Below are positions 54,372 to 64,000 of a DNA stretch of 64,000 nucleotides, in pieces; the stretch's first letter is position 1; each line of letters starts with the position of its first letter. The notes beneath the pieces were generated by a model. That model saw only the letters and a list, made by a program, of their open reading frames with translations, had not been told where the DNA came from and did no database searches. A program made the position numbers and the translations under genes. Origin of the DNA: Marsupella aquatica (taxonomy: Eukaryota; Marchantiophyta); the NCBI GenBank assembly GCA_973895155.1, contig OZ316891.1:1674001-1738000 (forward strand), written 5' to 3'.

Positions 54372-54683
54372 TTTCACATCTTGGGGGTTTCACTTCCACA
54401 AAAATGACATATCATGTGCGACGAAGTATATGATCATTTTATTGATTTGAAGGGAAAACTTAAAAATTTTCTGAGAAGAACAATAGGGTCTTTTAAATTC
54501 AATTTTGAGATTCATAAGAACATTAGGGACCTTATAACCAAATTTTTGGAATATTCCAAAATATTCTAACTTTATAAAGGTTGAAAAATAATATTTTTTT
54601 CTTACATTTTAGGGGGTCTGAGGCCTAAAAACATCGTAGGTGATGGGGAGACATCCATATAGTGAGAGCCCCGAGCTTCACAT
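54372..54683. mobile_element. hAT-type MITE, copy 5 (element 54380-54675)
   Basis: A 296-bp element, start CTTGGGGGTTTCACTTCCAC, right end ATATAGTGAGAGCCCCGAG. Flanking octamers TTTCACAT (54,372) and CTTCACAT (54,676) match at seven of eight positions. It aligns with copy 3 along its full length, with long identical blocks such as GAACAATAGGGTCTTTTAAA. Confidence 0.88.
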
Positions 54684-55335
54684 TGTAAGTTCAGTGGTAT
54701 ATTTCTGGAGCCTATAGGTCATAATGTATCTGAGAACCTAGGAGAATTCTAGGGATCAAGTGGATTCATGAATTCACTAGTGTCAATGCCCTCGCAGTGT
54801 ACAAATTAAATTTTGTCATTCAAGAATAAGTGATGTTGGGCTCAAAAGTGGCAGAACATAAATGACATGGTCAGGAAGTGGATTTGTGCGGGGAGTTGGT
54901 GAGTTTGTCTCACAACTCGATTTCAAGGAGTGTGCGTCTAGATGGAGGGAGTTATGTTGGGTTGGGTGAGTAAAAAATGGTTATGAAAAAATGTCAACAT
55001 TGAACAGCTAGGGAGGCTTCCCACCACAATGACATTTCATAAACAAACTATGATAAAACAAGAGCACGATTGAATATTCTAGTGTTACTTACCATTCATG
55101 ACATGTACTAGAGCATGGACTGTAGACGATAAATTAACAAAGGGCCTCCACTTTAAAGAGGCACTAGCCATCGCAAAAACATGGTCATGCACAGATTTCA
55201 CCATTTTTTAGTACTTTTCTTCTGAAATTGTGGAGCAAAGTCTCAAGGTAGTGGAGAGAGTAATGTGAAAAAGGAAGAAATCATGGACAGTTCTCCCTTT
55301 TATATGGCCAGTGGTGGTTTAAATGGTTGTTACAA

Positions 55336-57870
55336 CTTGGGGTTGCAGACTATATCTGGCCGGTCATTGAGTTGGCAACAAGTGGGTTTGATAGATTTCA
55401 TCCATTGTTCCAAGATTTCTCTCAAATTTTTGGTTTCGATAGACACCTTAAAAAACAATGATGCATAACTTTTCATGAAAAGGAAACCGACAAGGGCCTG
55501 GTCAGCGGAGATGTGTCCAATAGAACATGGTTTATTTGCAGAGCTTCAGTCAAGTTAGAGCATGCTTGTGATTGAATGACGCTGTTGACAGTTTAGACAG
55601 ACAAGCACAATAAAATATATGAATGATGGTGTTAAAAGGTTAGACAGGCATGCAGAATAAAATAGGAAGAGAGCAAAATCAAGTGTTGGTGTGCAAGGAG
55701 GTTTGCAGGAAATGGAAGATACTTTAATGGAAAGAAAGCCAAACGAGAAAGCCTAAAGAACTAGTCGTTTGCACTAGTGTAGTGTTAGACACTTTTCTCT
55801 TTCTCTTTTTCCTTTTTTAGGGTTGCACTTGCTTTTCTTTTTACTTGTTGGGTGTTTGTCCTCTTTGGCCCTCTTTTTCTTTCCTTTCATTTGACTTTGT
55901 TTTTACTGTTTTATAAATTTTGGTGTAAATTTCTTCTCTGGAAATTTTCTCAAGAGGATGAAAGAGAAACTGAACAAAAATGGACTGGATTATCTAATTA
56001 TTGTGACGCTGTTCCTTTTGTGTACACCTTCCCAACGTGTATGTGCTAAGTATTTGCCATTAATACATTCCTCCAGCTTCGCGGACAGAAGGGTTGTCAC
56101 CTTCCACTGGATCTGTCATAAAATTATGCAGTTCGAGTGGAAGGTCCCTGTATAACAACGAGAGGAGCGAGATAGCGAATGCGATCTGGTAGAGTATCGG
56201 AGAGGTGTTCCACAAGCTCTCACGAGATAAAGTCCAGGTCATGTAAAAGTTTTGAAGTAGAAAAGGACGCTGCATTAAAATGCATATACGCCGTAATATA
56301 TTTTGTTCTTGAACAAAAATTGTCTCCCAACTGAAGACTAGATATTTCACCTACCTTAGTGATGTTGAGGTTAAGGATGCTCGTGAGGAAGATGATACGG
56401 CGTCTGTCTTGGGAGCAGAAGCTAGGTAGCACAAGCGTACCAAACTTATCTTTTATAGTTCACAAAGTTCAACTCTACAATTCTTTAAGAAGCAAAATTA
56501 CTTACCAACAACGGAGAGTCTCAGTCCGTTGCTTACATGCAGGGAACTTGTTCAAAGAAAAGATATGCAAAGAAGATCTTTAAATTTAACTCACCGAAAA
56601 TTACCGGGCAAAAATCAGCATCAATCTTCACTTTTTCTAGGGCAGCAGATTGAAGTCTTCAAGACTACTCTCGCGATATTTTCTGCAAGGCAAACCTGGA
56701 ACCGGTTCTAAGCAAAGGCAGACTTGTAATCTAAGGCCTTCCGACCAAAGAAAAGTATTAGTCATTCTAATATCATTGTAATGTCCTGTCTGTGGAAGAA
56801 ATAAACCGTTTACCCGGACCGTTTAGATCCTTTATTTCGTGCACGTACAAAATTGCCGCGATAGAGTTACTCACAGAGAGGCAGAATAGAATGCTGAACA
56901 AAATCGGCCGAGTTCTATCTCGTAGATTTAAATCTTTATTTCCTGCGATTTAAGGTTGCTTTCGACAGCACTCTCTATAGGGGATGCCCCCAATAGATCG
57001 CCATGCCCCGACAATTAGTCTTGGACATCTGATGTTGTCTAGAAGGTGGTCATGTATTCGACATTCCCTCTATACTATCCAAAACAAAACTAACATTTTC
57101 ACGAAAAATGTAAAGCTCCTTTCACAGCAGACCAGATCTAACAAGCACCGTGGCAAGAAGAGGTTTTACGACGCTTTTGATTGATCAAATGAGTTTTTCC
57201 CATGCGACCGTACTTCTCTAAATTTGATTGTGTCATCCATGATGTTATTGTTACTAAGGTCAAAACTATCCGACCTCTGGCTACTGTTTCAGAATTTTCT
57301 ATCACCCTGTACGAGGAATGGGAGACGGGTTTTCAGTAAAGCTTCGTAAATAACAGTAGATTAGCTTTCGAGTAAAACAAAGAGCCGAATTCAGGTATTT
57401 TCGACGGCCACTCGGAGCCCCCCGGTTCCCATGTTAGTGCTGTCGTCATGCTCACATCGTAATAACAGGCTTTCTAGGACACAGGATCGCATAAGAACTG
57501 GCTCTCAGCCCCTTTGTTCATCATTCAATTCACAAAGTGTCTTCACTTGTGATACAGGTTCTTATCAGTTCTCATGGTGTTCGACAAGAGTTGAGTACTG
57601 TGAATGTTCAACACTTCAAGCGCTACTTCGAGGCTTGAATGTCCCAAGCTCTTCTGTACAAATCTAACATCAATGTCTCGATCTTCGTGCATCTGTCATT
57701 CATGAGTGGTGCACTTTTGGTCTTCTACGTACCGAGGTCTTTCTTATGGTGTGTGCTAGAAGACGTATCCTTCACGATAGGCATAGTGAAAATGAATTGT
57801 AAGTTAGGACAGCGATGAAGTCGGACATCCTCTCAATTTGATGATCTCTATGTTGGGACGTTGATTTCAA
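55336..57870. other. No recognisable gene
   Basis: Short ORFs only; none has a domain or homologous neighbour I recognise. Spliced host exons cannot be excluded by eye. Confidence 0.35.
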
Positions 57871-58046
57871 GTTTCAACAGACTGAACCTTTTATTTTTCC
57901 TGAAGTATCGTATCTTGATTGCAGAGTTTCAACAGACTTAACCTTTTATTTTCCCTGAAGTAGCGTATCTTGATTGCAGAGTTTCAACATACTGAACCAT
58001 TTATTTTTCCTGAAGTATCGTATCTTGATTGCAGAGTTTCAACAGT
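57871..58046 (+). repeat. 55-bp tandem repeat, 3.2 copies
   Basis: Unit starts GTTTCAACAGACTGAACC and contains CTGAAGTATCGTATCTTGAT; starts at 57,871, 57,926, 57,981 and a partial at 58,036. Copies differ by one to four bases. It lies ~150 bp upstream of the hairpin cluster. Confidence 0.93.
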
Positions 58047-58192
58047 GTCTTTATCCGAAGTCCGTGTAGAGTTAGAAATAGTTGTGTTGGTACGGCCAGA
58101 TAATTCTGGTGCGACCTTATAGCGACATAACATTATGCCTTCCTGCTACAGATGAGACACGTGCGACGGCTTGAAAATGAATGTGCTGTGTT

Positions 58193-58370
58193 CCTGGCCA
58201 AAGGTGGTACATGGAGACCATAGGGTTCCATTCAAGGAACAATGGGTTCGATCCTCCTTCTTAAGCTGGGAAGTTCCACTTCAGCATGTCGAGTGAATTC
58301 GCCTCACTGACTCGCTGAATTCTCTTTCTGGGATGCTGTGGTCTCCATACACCACGATTGGCCACGAGGC
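58193..58370 (+). ncRNA. Hairpin 1
   Basis: 5' arm TGGCCAAAGGTGGTACATGG then AGACCATAG; 3' arm pairs over GTGGTCTCCATACACCACG and ATTGGCCA. Long ~100-nt loop with its own small foldback (GTTCCATTCAAGGAAC). The core is almost perfectly paired, as in hairpin 8. Confidence 0.7.
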
Positions 58371-58561
58371 AAAATGGGAAGGCAAAGTGGTTCGATTATC
58401 TGAAGTGTTTGGGGCTATTCTGATAAGTCCGCCCTGCAAATCTTCGGTTCAACATACCATGAATGACCTGCAGTTGAAAAGATATACACATAAGTTTTCG
58501 TAGCGGAAGACATTGGGCCTTCTCGTTTGTATTCATCCTGTACGAGCTTACAATCAATAAC

Positions 58562-58652
58562 CTCCAGGCCAACCATGGTACATGGAGACCATAGGCTGGC
58601 AAGCTAACTAAGGCTGCACTTCTATGGCTCCATGCACCATGATTGTCATGTG
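58562..58652 (+). ncRNA. Hairpin 2
   Basis: 5' arm CCATGGTACATGGAGACCAT; 3' arm TATGGCTCCATGCACCATGA; ~25-nt loop. Confidence 0.72.
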
Positions 58653-58747
58653 GGTGAACGGGAATGAAAGCTTGTATAGCTGAAGACATCTGTTTGTTGG
58701 GCAGGGATCTGAACTGCTAACGTACGTGCATAGACTGCACGTAACGA

Positions 58748-58845
58748 CCTCCAGGCTTGAGGTAGTCCACACTTAGAGACCCTGTAGCCTGGTAGGCTTT
58801 GATGCAAATCTATGTTTCCAGATTCCAGGCATGTCTTGCTTGTGA
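58748..58845 (+). ncRNA. Hairpin 3 (degenerate)
   Basis: Same register and flanks (CCTCCAGGC, GCCTGGTAGGCTTTGATGCA) but the core has mutated (CACTTAGAGACCCTGTAG), so pairing is weak. Probably a dead unit. Confidence 0.45.
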
Positions 58846-58937
58846 TTGTTTCCTGGTCGAAGAACTTTAGTTAGTCAATCTTGACTTGATTGGTCATGTA
58901 CAGTAGATATTACCATAAATGATATATATATATATAT

Positions 58938-59024
58938 GTCCAAGCCATCCATGGTACGTGGAGACCATAGGTTGACAACCTTCGCTGCAAATCTATGGGT
59001 CCATACACCATGAGCGGCTTGCAG
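58938..59024 (+). ncRNA. Hairpin 4
   Basis: 5' arm CCATGGTACGTGGAGACCAT; 3' arm TATGGGTCCATACACCATGA; outer arms GCCATC / GAGCGGCTTGC continue the stem. A (TA)n stretch precedes it. Confidence 0.72.
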
Positions 59025-59109
59025 ATAAACTGACAACAACCTTCGTTGCTGCAGACATTGGGCCAGTTACTAAATAAGGCCCTCACGTTGGTGTCGGTGG
59101 CAATTGACG

Positions 59110-59199
59110 ACCTCCAGGCCAGCCGTGGTACATGGAGACCATAGGCTGGTAGGCTTTGCTGCAAGTCTATGGTTCCAGATACCACGAATGACTTGCTGG
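59110..59199 (+). ncRNA. Hairpin 5
   Basis: 5' arm CCGTGGTACATGGAGACCAT; 3' arm TATGGTTCCAGATACCACGA; outer CCAGG / ACTTGCTGG also pair. Confidence 0.72.
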
Positions 59200-59268
59200 T
59201 GAAATTTTTTGGTCGACATATTAGTCCATTTCGACTAGATTGGTTACAAAGGTACTACAATAAATGAT

Positions 59269-59358
59269 GTCTTCAAGTCATCCATGGTACATGGAGACCA
59301 TAGGTTAACAGCGTTCGCTGCGAATCTGTGGCTCCATACACCATGAGCGGCCTGCAGA
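59269..59358 (+). ncRNA. Hairpin 6
   Basis: 5' arm CCATGGTACATGGAGACCAT; 3' arm TGTGGCTCCATACACCATGA; closely related to hairpin 4. Confidence 0.72.
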
Positions 59359-59449
59359 TAAAATGAGGCGAAAACTGTTCTTACTGGAGATCTAGCTGGA
59401 GATGCTGGACTATCTAGTGCAACTTCTCACGTTGGTGTACAGTGGCAAA

Positions 59450-59542
59450 TGACCTCCATGCCAGCCATGGTACATGGAGATCATAGGGTGGCAGTCTTTG
59501 CTTCAAATCTATGGCTCCATACACCATGATTGGCGTGCAGGG
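59450..59542 (+). ncRNA. Hairpin 7
   Basis: 5' arm CCATGGTACATGGAGATCAT; 3' arm TATGGCTCCATACACCATGA; one 5'-arm change relative to the others. Confidence 0.7.
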
Positions 59543-60392
59543 TAAACGTGGAAGATTCGCGCCCCCCGCTCCTGTTTGCCTTGGCCGAGAGCCGTGCGTG
59601 TCCTCAGCTTCCTACTGGCGTCGGGATTTGAGCAATATCAATGGCAGTTTCCCTATTAGCTAACTTTCCCCTCCTCAAATGTTTAATCGTCCTGGAAGAC
59701 AATCTTCTTGAATTCGGATTCACAACTCGGAAGTTTTCATAGCTTAGAAATATATTACGTAGTCTGCTTTAGCACGGCTGGTGTTTTATGGTATATATGG
59801 TGTTTTACGCTTTCTGTTATATGTATGCATTTAGTCTGGTATATTACGGATGCATTCTTACACTGGCGGAGGGGAACACAGCGACGGACTCGATCGATGC
59901 CAATAGATGGTTATTGCCATGGATCTCGTGCCCGATCTCATGTCGTGTTTCTGTCTTCTCTCCCGAGAAGAATGAGCATCACTACGCTATTGCATGCAAT
60001 CAGTCTATGGAGAGAGCTGTCTCGATTGTGTTTCATCTCCTTGAATTTGTTGCTGTATTGCTGCTGTGTCCATATACTTTGGTCAAATTAATGAACTAGC
60101 CATTGGTCAAATGAATGAACTTTGACAACGGGACTACTTGAGCTCAAGTGGCCGCCCCTGTCATTTCTAAAAGTAATTCAATCTGTACGTTTGCCAGTTA
60201 GCTTGCCTCCAGCGTTATTTATGCATGAATTACCTCTTTTCCTTTCCCTTTCATGTTCAGACTTTGATGATCTCCTTTGCTTAATCTTCTTCACTGCTGA
60301 TAAGATATAAATTTCCTGAGAATTTTTGGTCGAGGAGCTTTGTGGATCGCGAGCTCAATATATGCATTCGTGCATTAAATGGACGATTGTGC

Positions 60393-60513
60393 TTTTGGCC
60401 AGCTGTGGTACATGGAGACCATAGGATCGCAGTAAAGAAGCAATCGGATCGTTTGATCTCATTGAACTCTTCTCTGAATGCTGTGGTCTCCATACACCAC
60501 GATTGTCCAACAG
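60393..60513 (+). ncRNA. Hairpin 8
   Basis: 5' arm GTGGTACATGGAGACCATAG; 3' arm TGTGGTCTCCATACACCACG with flanks TTGGCCAGC / GATTGTCCAA pairing. Separated by ~850 bp from hairpin 7 and most like hairpin 1. Confidence 0.72.
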
Positions 60514-63500
60514 GCAGGACATGCTGCATCATTTCTGGTAGTACAGCTACTCCAACGACTATCGGTGGCCAATGTTGCAAGCTCCGTGACAAGTCAATCC
60601 GGCAAGGTTTTGTGTATCCAAAATTCACACACTACCTCAGCACATGACAAGATTTCCCAGTAGTACAAAAGCCACGGTTTAGATCGTGAAGGATTTGAGT
60701 CTGAATTTTACAAAATGTTCTACCTCCAACTCCTATCGAACTGTCTGTCATTGTGCAGTAAGTAAACAGCAGCTTGCAGCGCGGAGTGAAGAGTGAAGAG
60801 TGGAGATTGTGTCCCTGAGGGTTTCCGCACATCGCCGGCGCCAGGCTTAGAATTCTAGCGTAAACACGCTATGCTCATCTTGTGTAATGGAGACCACAAT
60901 ATTACAGCCAAATTACATTGTGGGGCTCTAACGGTGACTTTGAGAAAAACATTTAAGTGAGAGTAGATTTGGAACCGTTTACATTTCTGGCCCATCTGCA
61001 TTCCTTCCGGTCGAGTACGAAGCTAGGCATAGTTGTAGCGTTGTTTATTTTGTGAGATATCAAGAATTATAATAAAGTGCGACTCCTTTTTAACAATGGT
61101 GTTCATTTGAATTTGCAGTTTCATTGCCAGAAAAAAATGTAAAGAAACTTAGTATAGAAGGGAAAACTTAAGCACCCAATGGATTCCCGCTAGACACTCC
61201 ATTGTCCTTGCCATACATTGTACATACTCCAGTATAATATTTTTGTCAGTACAATCTCAGTCTGTGCTGTGTCAATCATTCTCTATAGAGTATTTACCCT
61301 TGCCCCAATGTACAATTGGTTGTATTCAAAAGCAAACTCCCTAAGAGCCAATTTGGTGTAATAGAAACTATCTTAGTTCTCATTTTACACAAAGTTTGCA
61401 TTTTTTCACCTTTTCTAAGGCTCATCTTACAATTTTCTCATCTTTTCTAGGCAGACCTGAAATCTATTAGCTAAAACATAACTTTATAAGTGCAAAACCC
61501 TTTACGAGTGCATTTTGTACTCAAACTAAGAAAGGTTATACACTTATCAGTAACCACATAATCCAATGAGATGCATTGTCTGATAAGTGCACACCCTTTC
61601 TTATTAAAAGAAACCTGGACCCTTGGAATTGGACACCCACTTTTAGGGCAAATATTTACCTTCTGTGTAACGAGTCACGCAGCTTACAGGTGGAGATGCC
61701 ACTTATTATAAGTGCAAATTTTAGGGGGTTTGCACTTATCAAGCAATGGAAAAACTATTTAGTGCACATCGGATCCGTCTTTGTGACAGTGTCACTTATA
61801 GAGAGTTAACTGTATTTGCATGTGTCATACAATGAACATACAATGAACTCAATCTGCACCTGCCCCTCCACTTGTACTCACTCCAAGAAAACAAGTATAC
61901 TAAGAAAATTGAATATGTTTTTAAAAAAATGGTAACTTCTTGAAAAAATGGCAACTTCCTGAGCGCAATAAGCTAAATCTTCATCATGTGTTGTCTTCAC
62001 ATTTTAATGTTTACTATGTTTTCTTTCACTTTGCACATTGTAACCTCTTTTGCATTATTTATAATAATTATATACACAATAACGTCTTTCACGCAACTAC
62101 GTAGACTTCTGCACAACTTTATTTTATCTAATTTGCAAAACATATTTCTTGTGCAATGATATCTTTTGTGTGACGCACGGGCATTGAATTATCAAAATCA
62201 TTCTAATAGAATGTTTCTGTAATTTTGGTAGTGGTTGTTAAGAGTATTCTTATGTGAATGAGAGAATTCAATATCTTTTACACAATGACATCCTTTACAC
62301 AACAACATCTTTAATTTGCAAAAATAATGTCATCCTTTTTGCATCGACATTGTTTGCACAATCATGTCCTCTTTTTTGTAAATAAAATTTTTGCGCAATC
62401 ATGTCAGTTAGTTAATGATGTCAGTTACTAAACAACGTCTTTTGCATAAAAGACATCTTTACAATGTCTTTCATGCAATGACATGTTTTACACAAAATCA
62501 TCTTCTGTGCAATGCACAAGAATTGAACTTATTATGTGTATTCTCTTCAAAACTTTTATCTTGACTTTGTTTTCTTTCACTTTTCTACCCGCTTTCTATA
62601 AATATATTACCATCCTTAGCACAAATATGTCCTATTTTTTTGGCAATGTGTTTTGGGCAACAACATGACCATTTACACAACAACACACATAGTTTACTTA
62701 ACTACTTCTTGACTTAACCTAACATTGTTTACTAACAACATTGTACTTAACAACATTCTTGAGTTCACACTTGAGTTCACAATATCTTCACTAACTACAT
62801 CCATTTATTTATCACCATTTTGTACTACCCATGTCCCCCATGTCCAGTATCAAGGAGAATCAGTGACTGACCAAAATAAAATTTTTGCCTGACATGATGC
62901 GTGGCACCAGCATATATTCTAAGAAGGCAATCAAATTAATAATAAACAGTGTTCATTGCCTTTGGAGCTTGGCCCTGGTACGTGTTCTGCAAATTCTTTA
63001 ATCGTTGCGTGACGCTTCTGGAATCGAAGAGGGCCAACGACGAGTATTGGGCCTGAAGCTTCCCTGGTAGAATTGATTGTAGAGCTCTGGAAAGTCCGTA
63101 ATTGCTACGTGATGATAATGGCTCTCAGGGCGGAAGGCGTACATCGAGGAGATGGTTGAATGTAGTCTTGCAGGGGTCGGATGTACCGCTGCAGGAGATC
63201 GATGTACCGGTGCAGGAGATGAAAGTACTGACTAAAGCTGTTCCACTTTCCACTCCAGCAACTCAGTTGTGTCTTGGTTCACGGCTAAATCGTCCTGCTC
63301 TTTTCGGCCGAGGTCTAGAAGTCAGATCGATACGTTGGGTTCTGTTTGCTCCTGTTCCTGCTGATCTCTTTTCGCCATTCTTGTGCTGGATGCCCAGCAA
63401 GGACGGAGAGGACTGGGGCGAGCGCTGTTCCTGTTCTGGGAAACTACTTCGGCAGTACCGTCAGCGTCCTCATCAAAGTACGTCATCGAAGCCGAATGGT

Positions 63501-64000
63501 AGTGTTTGTCACTCGATTTGTGGAGAAAATCGCTAAGACACGTATTCTGCCCTCTGCTCTTGGATCTCCTTTCCCATAAACCTCCAGCTGCTAGCTGCTC
63601 CTTTGATATTAACGTATTCATTGTGGCTTGTCGATGGTTACGATGGTAGTAGTCGGGCGGGGAGCAAGATAAATCGCGAGCTGGGGACAGCATCCTGTAC
63701 TCTAGCTCCTATGCAACAGAATCCACATCGACATTAGAAAAGCAGACCCAGAGGAATGTGTACATTCAATCCGAGTCTGCCAAGGGGCCCATCTTCGAAA
63801 TGGACAGGAGCTGATTGTAGAACCCCAGCAAATCCAGCCAGAACAGTGATTGAATTAATTCTTAATCCGAGTCTGACAATCTGGGACTGGACTGTAAATT
63901 GAACTCAATTCAGAAGAAAGGGGCCTTCAATACTTCCAATCAACAGGAAGGGATTGTGGAACCAGCAAGGAAGTATATATTATGATCAAGGACACATTCA
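60514..64000. other. No recognisable gene; AT-rich repeats
   Basis: From 62,050 to 62,760 a degenerate short repeat ('TTTACACAATGACATC' and 'TTTGCGCAATCATGTC' variants) recurs many times. Near 61,470-61,750 'TTATAAGTGCAAA' and its complement recur. A 144-codon ORF at 63,102-63,536 has no domain I recognise and is probably chance. Confidence 0.4.

Larger units (their letters stand above)
54060..55335. mobile_element. Foldback element with inward-facing TATA boxes
   Basis: The left arm 54,060-54,260 (CACTGGGCATATAAAAGG; CCTTGAGACTTTGCTCCACA; AAAAATGGTGAAAT) is the inverted relative of 55,165-55,325, which read backwards has CACTGGCCATATAAAAGG and the same downstream blocks. Each arm thus carries a TATA box reading toward the centre. 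The interior holds a (GA)n microsatellite and MITE copy 5. No transposase is seen. It is probably a non-autonomous DNA transposon with long inverted ends. Confidence 0.6.
58193..60513 (+). ncRNA. Tandem cluster of eight miRNA-precursor-like hairpins
   Basis: Eight foldbacks in one orientation over 2.3 kb (one degenerate). Seven have a 5' arm with GGTACATGGAGACCATAGG (at most one change) and a 3' arm with variants of TATGGCTCCATACACCATGA. Pairing extends beyond the 21-nt core in both directions, usually 30 bp or more. Linkers are also repeated ('GACATTGGGCC', 'CTCACGTTGGTGT', 'GACCTCCAGGCC'), so the cluster arose by tandem duplication of a ~170-190 bp unit. The 5' arm is more conserved than the 3' arm, as expected if the mature small RNA comes from it. 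No long ORF covers the cluster. Strand could be either by sequence alone, since inverted arms also fold when read backwards. Confidence 0.75.

Noticed and set aside
58193-60513. CRISPR-like array of regularly spaced repeats
   Set aside because: Units are imperfect foldbacks with related linkers, in a eukaryotic transposon-rich context, with no cas genes.
63102-63536. 144-codon ORF as a host gene
   Set aside because: No recognisable domain, an overlapping antisense ORF of similar length, no splice or promoter support.
1-64000. tRNA or rRNA genes
   Set aside because: I looked for TGG..TTCRANNC-type box B sequences in a cloverleaf context and conserved rRNA segments and saw none I could support by eye.

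Overview
Raw eukaryotic nuclear DNA, dominated by transposable elements, with little or no single-copy host gene content that I can recognise. The element types (hAT transposons with 8-bp target duplications, a GAGCATCTCC-type Tourist/PIF MITE, a short copia-like solo LTR, Ty3/gypsy and LINE copies) and a cluster of plant-style miRNA-like foldbacks point to the green plant lineage. A Ty3/gypsy element carrying a C5 DNA methyltransferase has, to my knowledge, been reported from charophyte algae and dinoflagellates, so a streptophyte alga (for example a Chara-like genome) is my best guess. The species cannot be proven from this window.

Layout. 1-10.7 kb: nested non-autonomous elements. A 5.9-kb element with ~300-bp terminal inverted repeats (1675-7610) contains a 3.25-kb element (3426-6679) filled with GGGATAC..GTATCCC / GGATCC palindromes, and a hAT MITE with a perfect 8-bp target duplication (6872-7215). 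10.7-13.5 kb: two more MITE copies, one inserted cleanly into a dead LINE. 14,630-24,444: a complete 9.8-kb hAT transposon, bounded by the perfect target duplication ATTTAAAA. It carries an intact protein kinase gene and a coiled-coil/RING-like gene on one strand, and a BED/DUF659/hAT transposase (now interrupted by stops) on the other. Its two arms are inverted relatives of each other: CCGG-rich outer satellites, a TATA promoter with similar downstream sequence, and three ~48-bp subterminal repeats each. Two small relatives with matching termini and perfect target duplications lie at 25,304-25,634 and 29,334-29,931. 30-34.7 kb: a probable copia gag relic, then a LINE on the minus strand with a solo LTR inserted (duplication CTGGT).

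38.8-48.5 kb (minus strand): a Ty3/gypsy retrotransposon in the order gag - protease - DNMT3-like cytosine methyltransferase - reverse transcriptase/RNase H - integrase - PHD finger. The polyprotein thus combines a DNA-methylation 'writer' with a predicted chromatin 'reader'. It is inactivated by eight in-frame stops (six TAG, two TGA, no TAA) and about three frameshifts. All stops can be explained by C-to-T or G-to-A transitions. 49.5-55.3 kb: a Tourist-like MITE, LINE and MITE fragments, and a foldback element whose arms carry inward-facing TATA boxes.

57.9-60.5 kb: a 55-bp tandem array, then eight foldbacks in tandem that share the near-invariant 5' arm GGTACATGGAGACCATAGG. This looks like a locally amplified MIR gene cluster. 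The remaining stretches (notably 26.2-29.3, 34.7-37.5, 51-54 and 60.5-64 kb) hold only short simple repeats and short unsupported ORFs. The three items most worth pursuing are the kinase-carrying hAT transposon, the methyltransferase+PHD retrotransposon, and the hairpin cluster.
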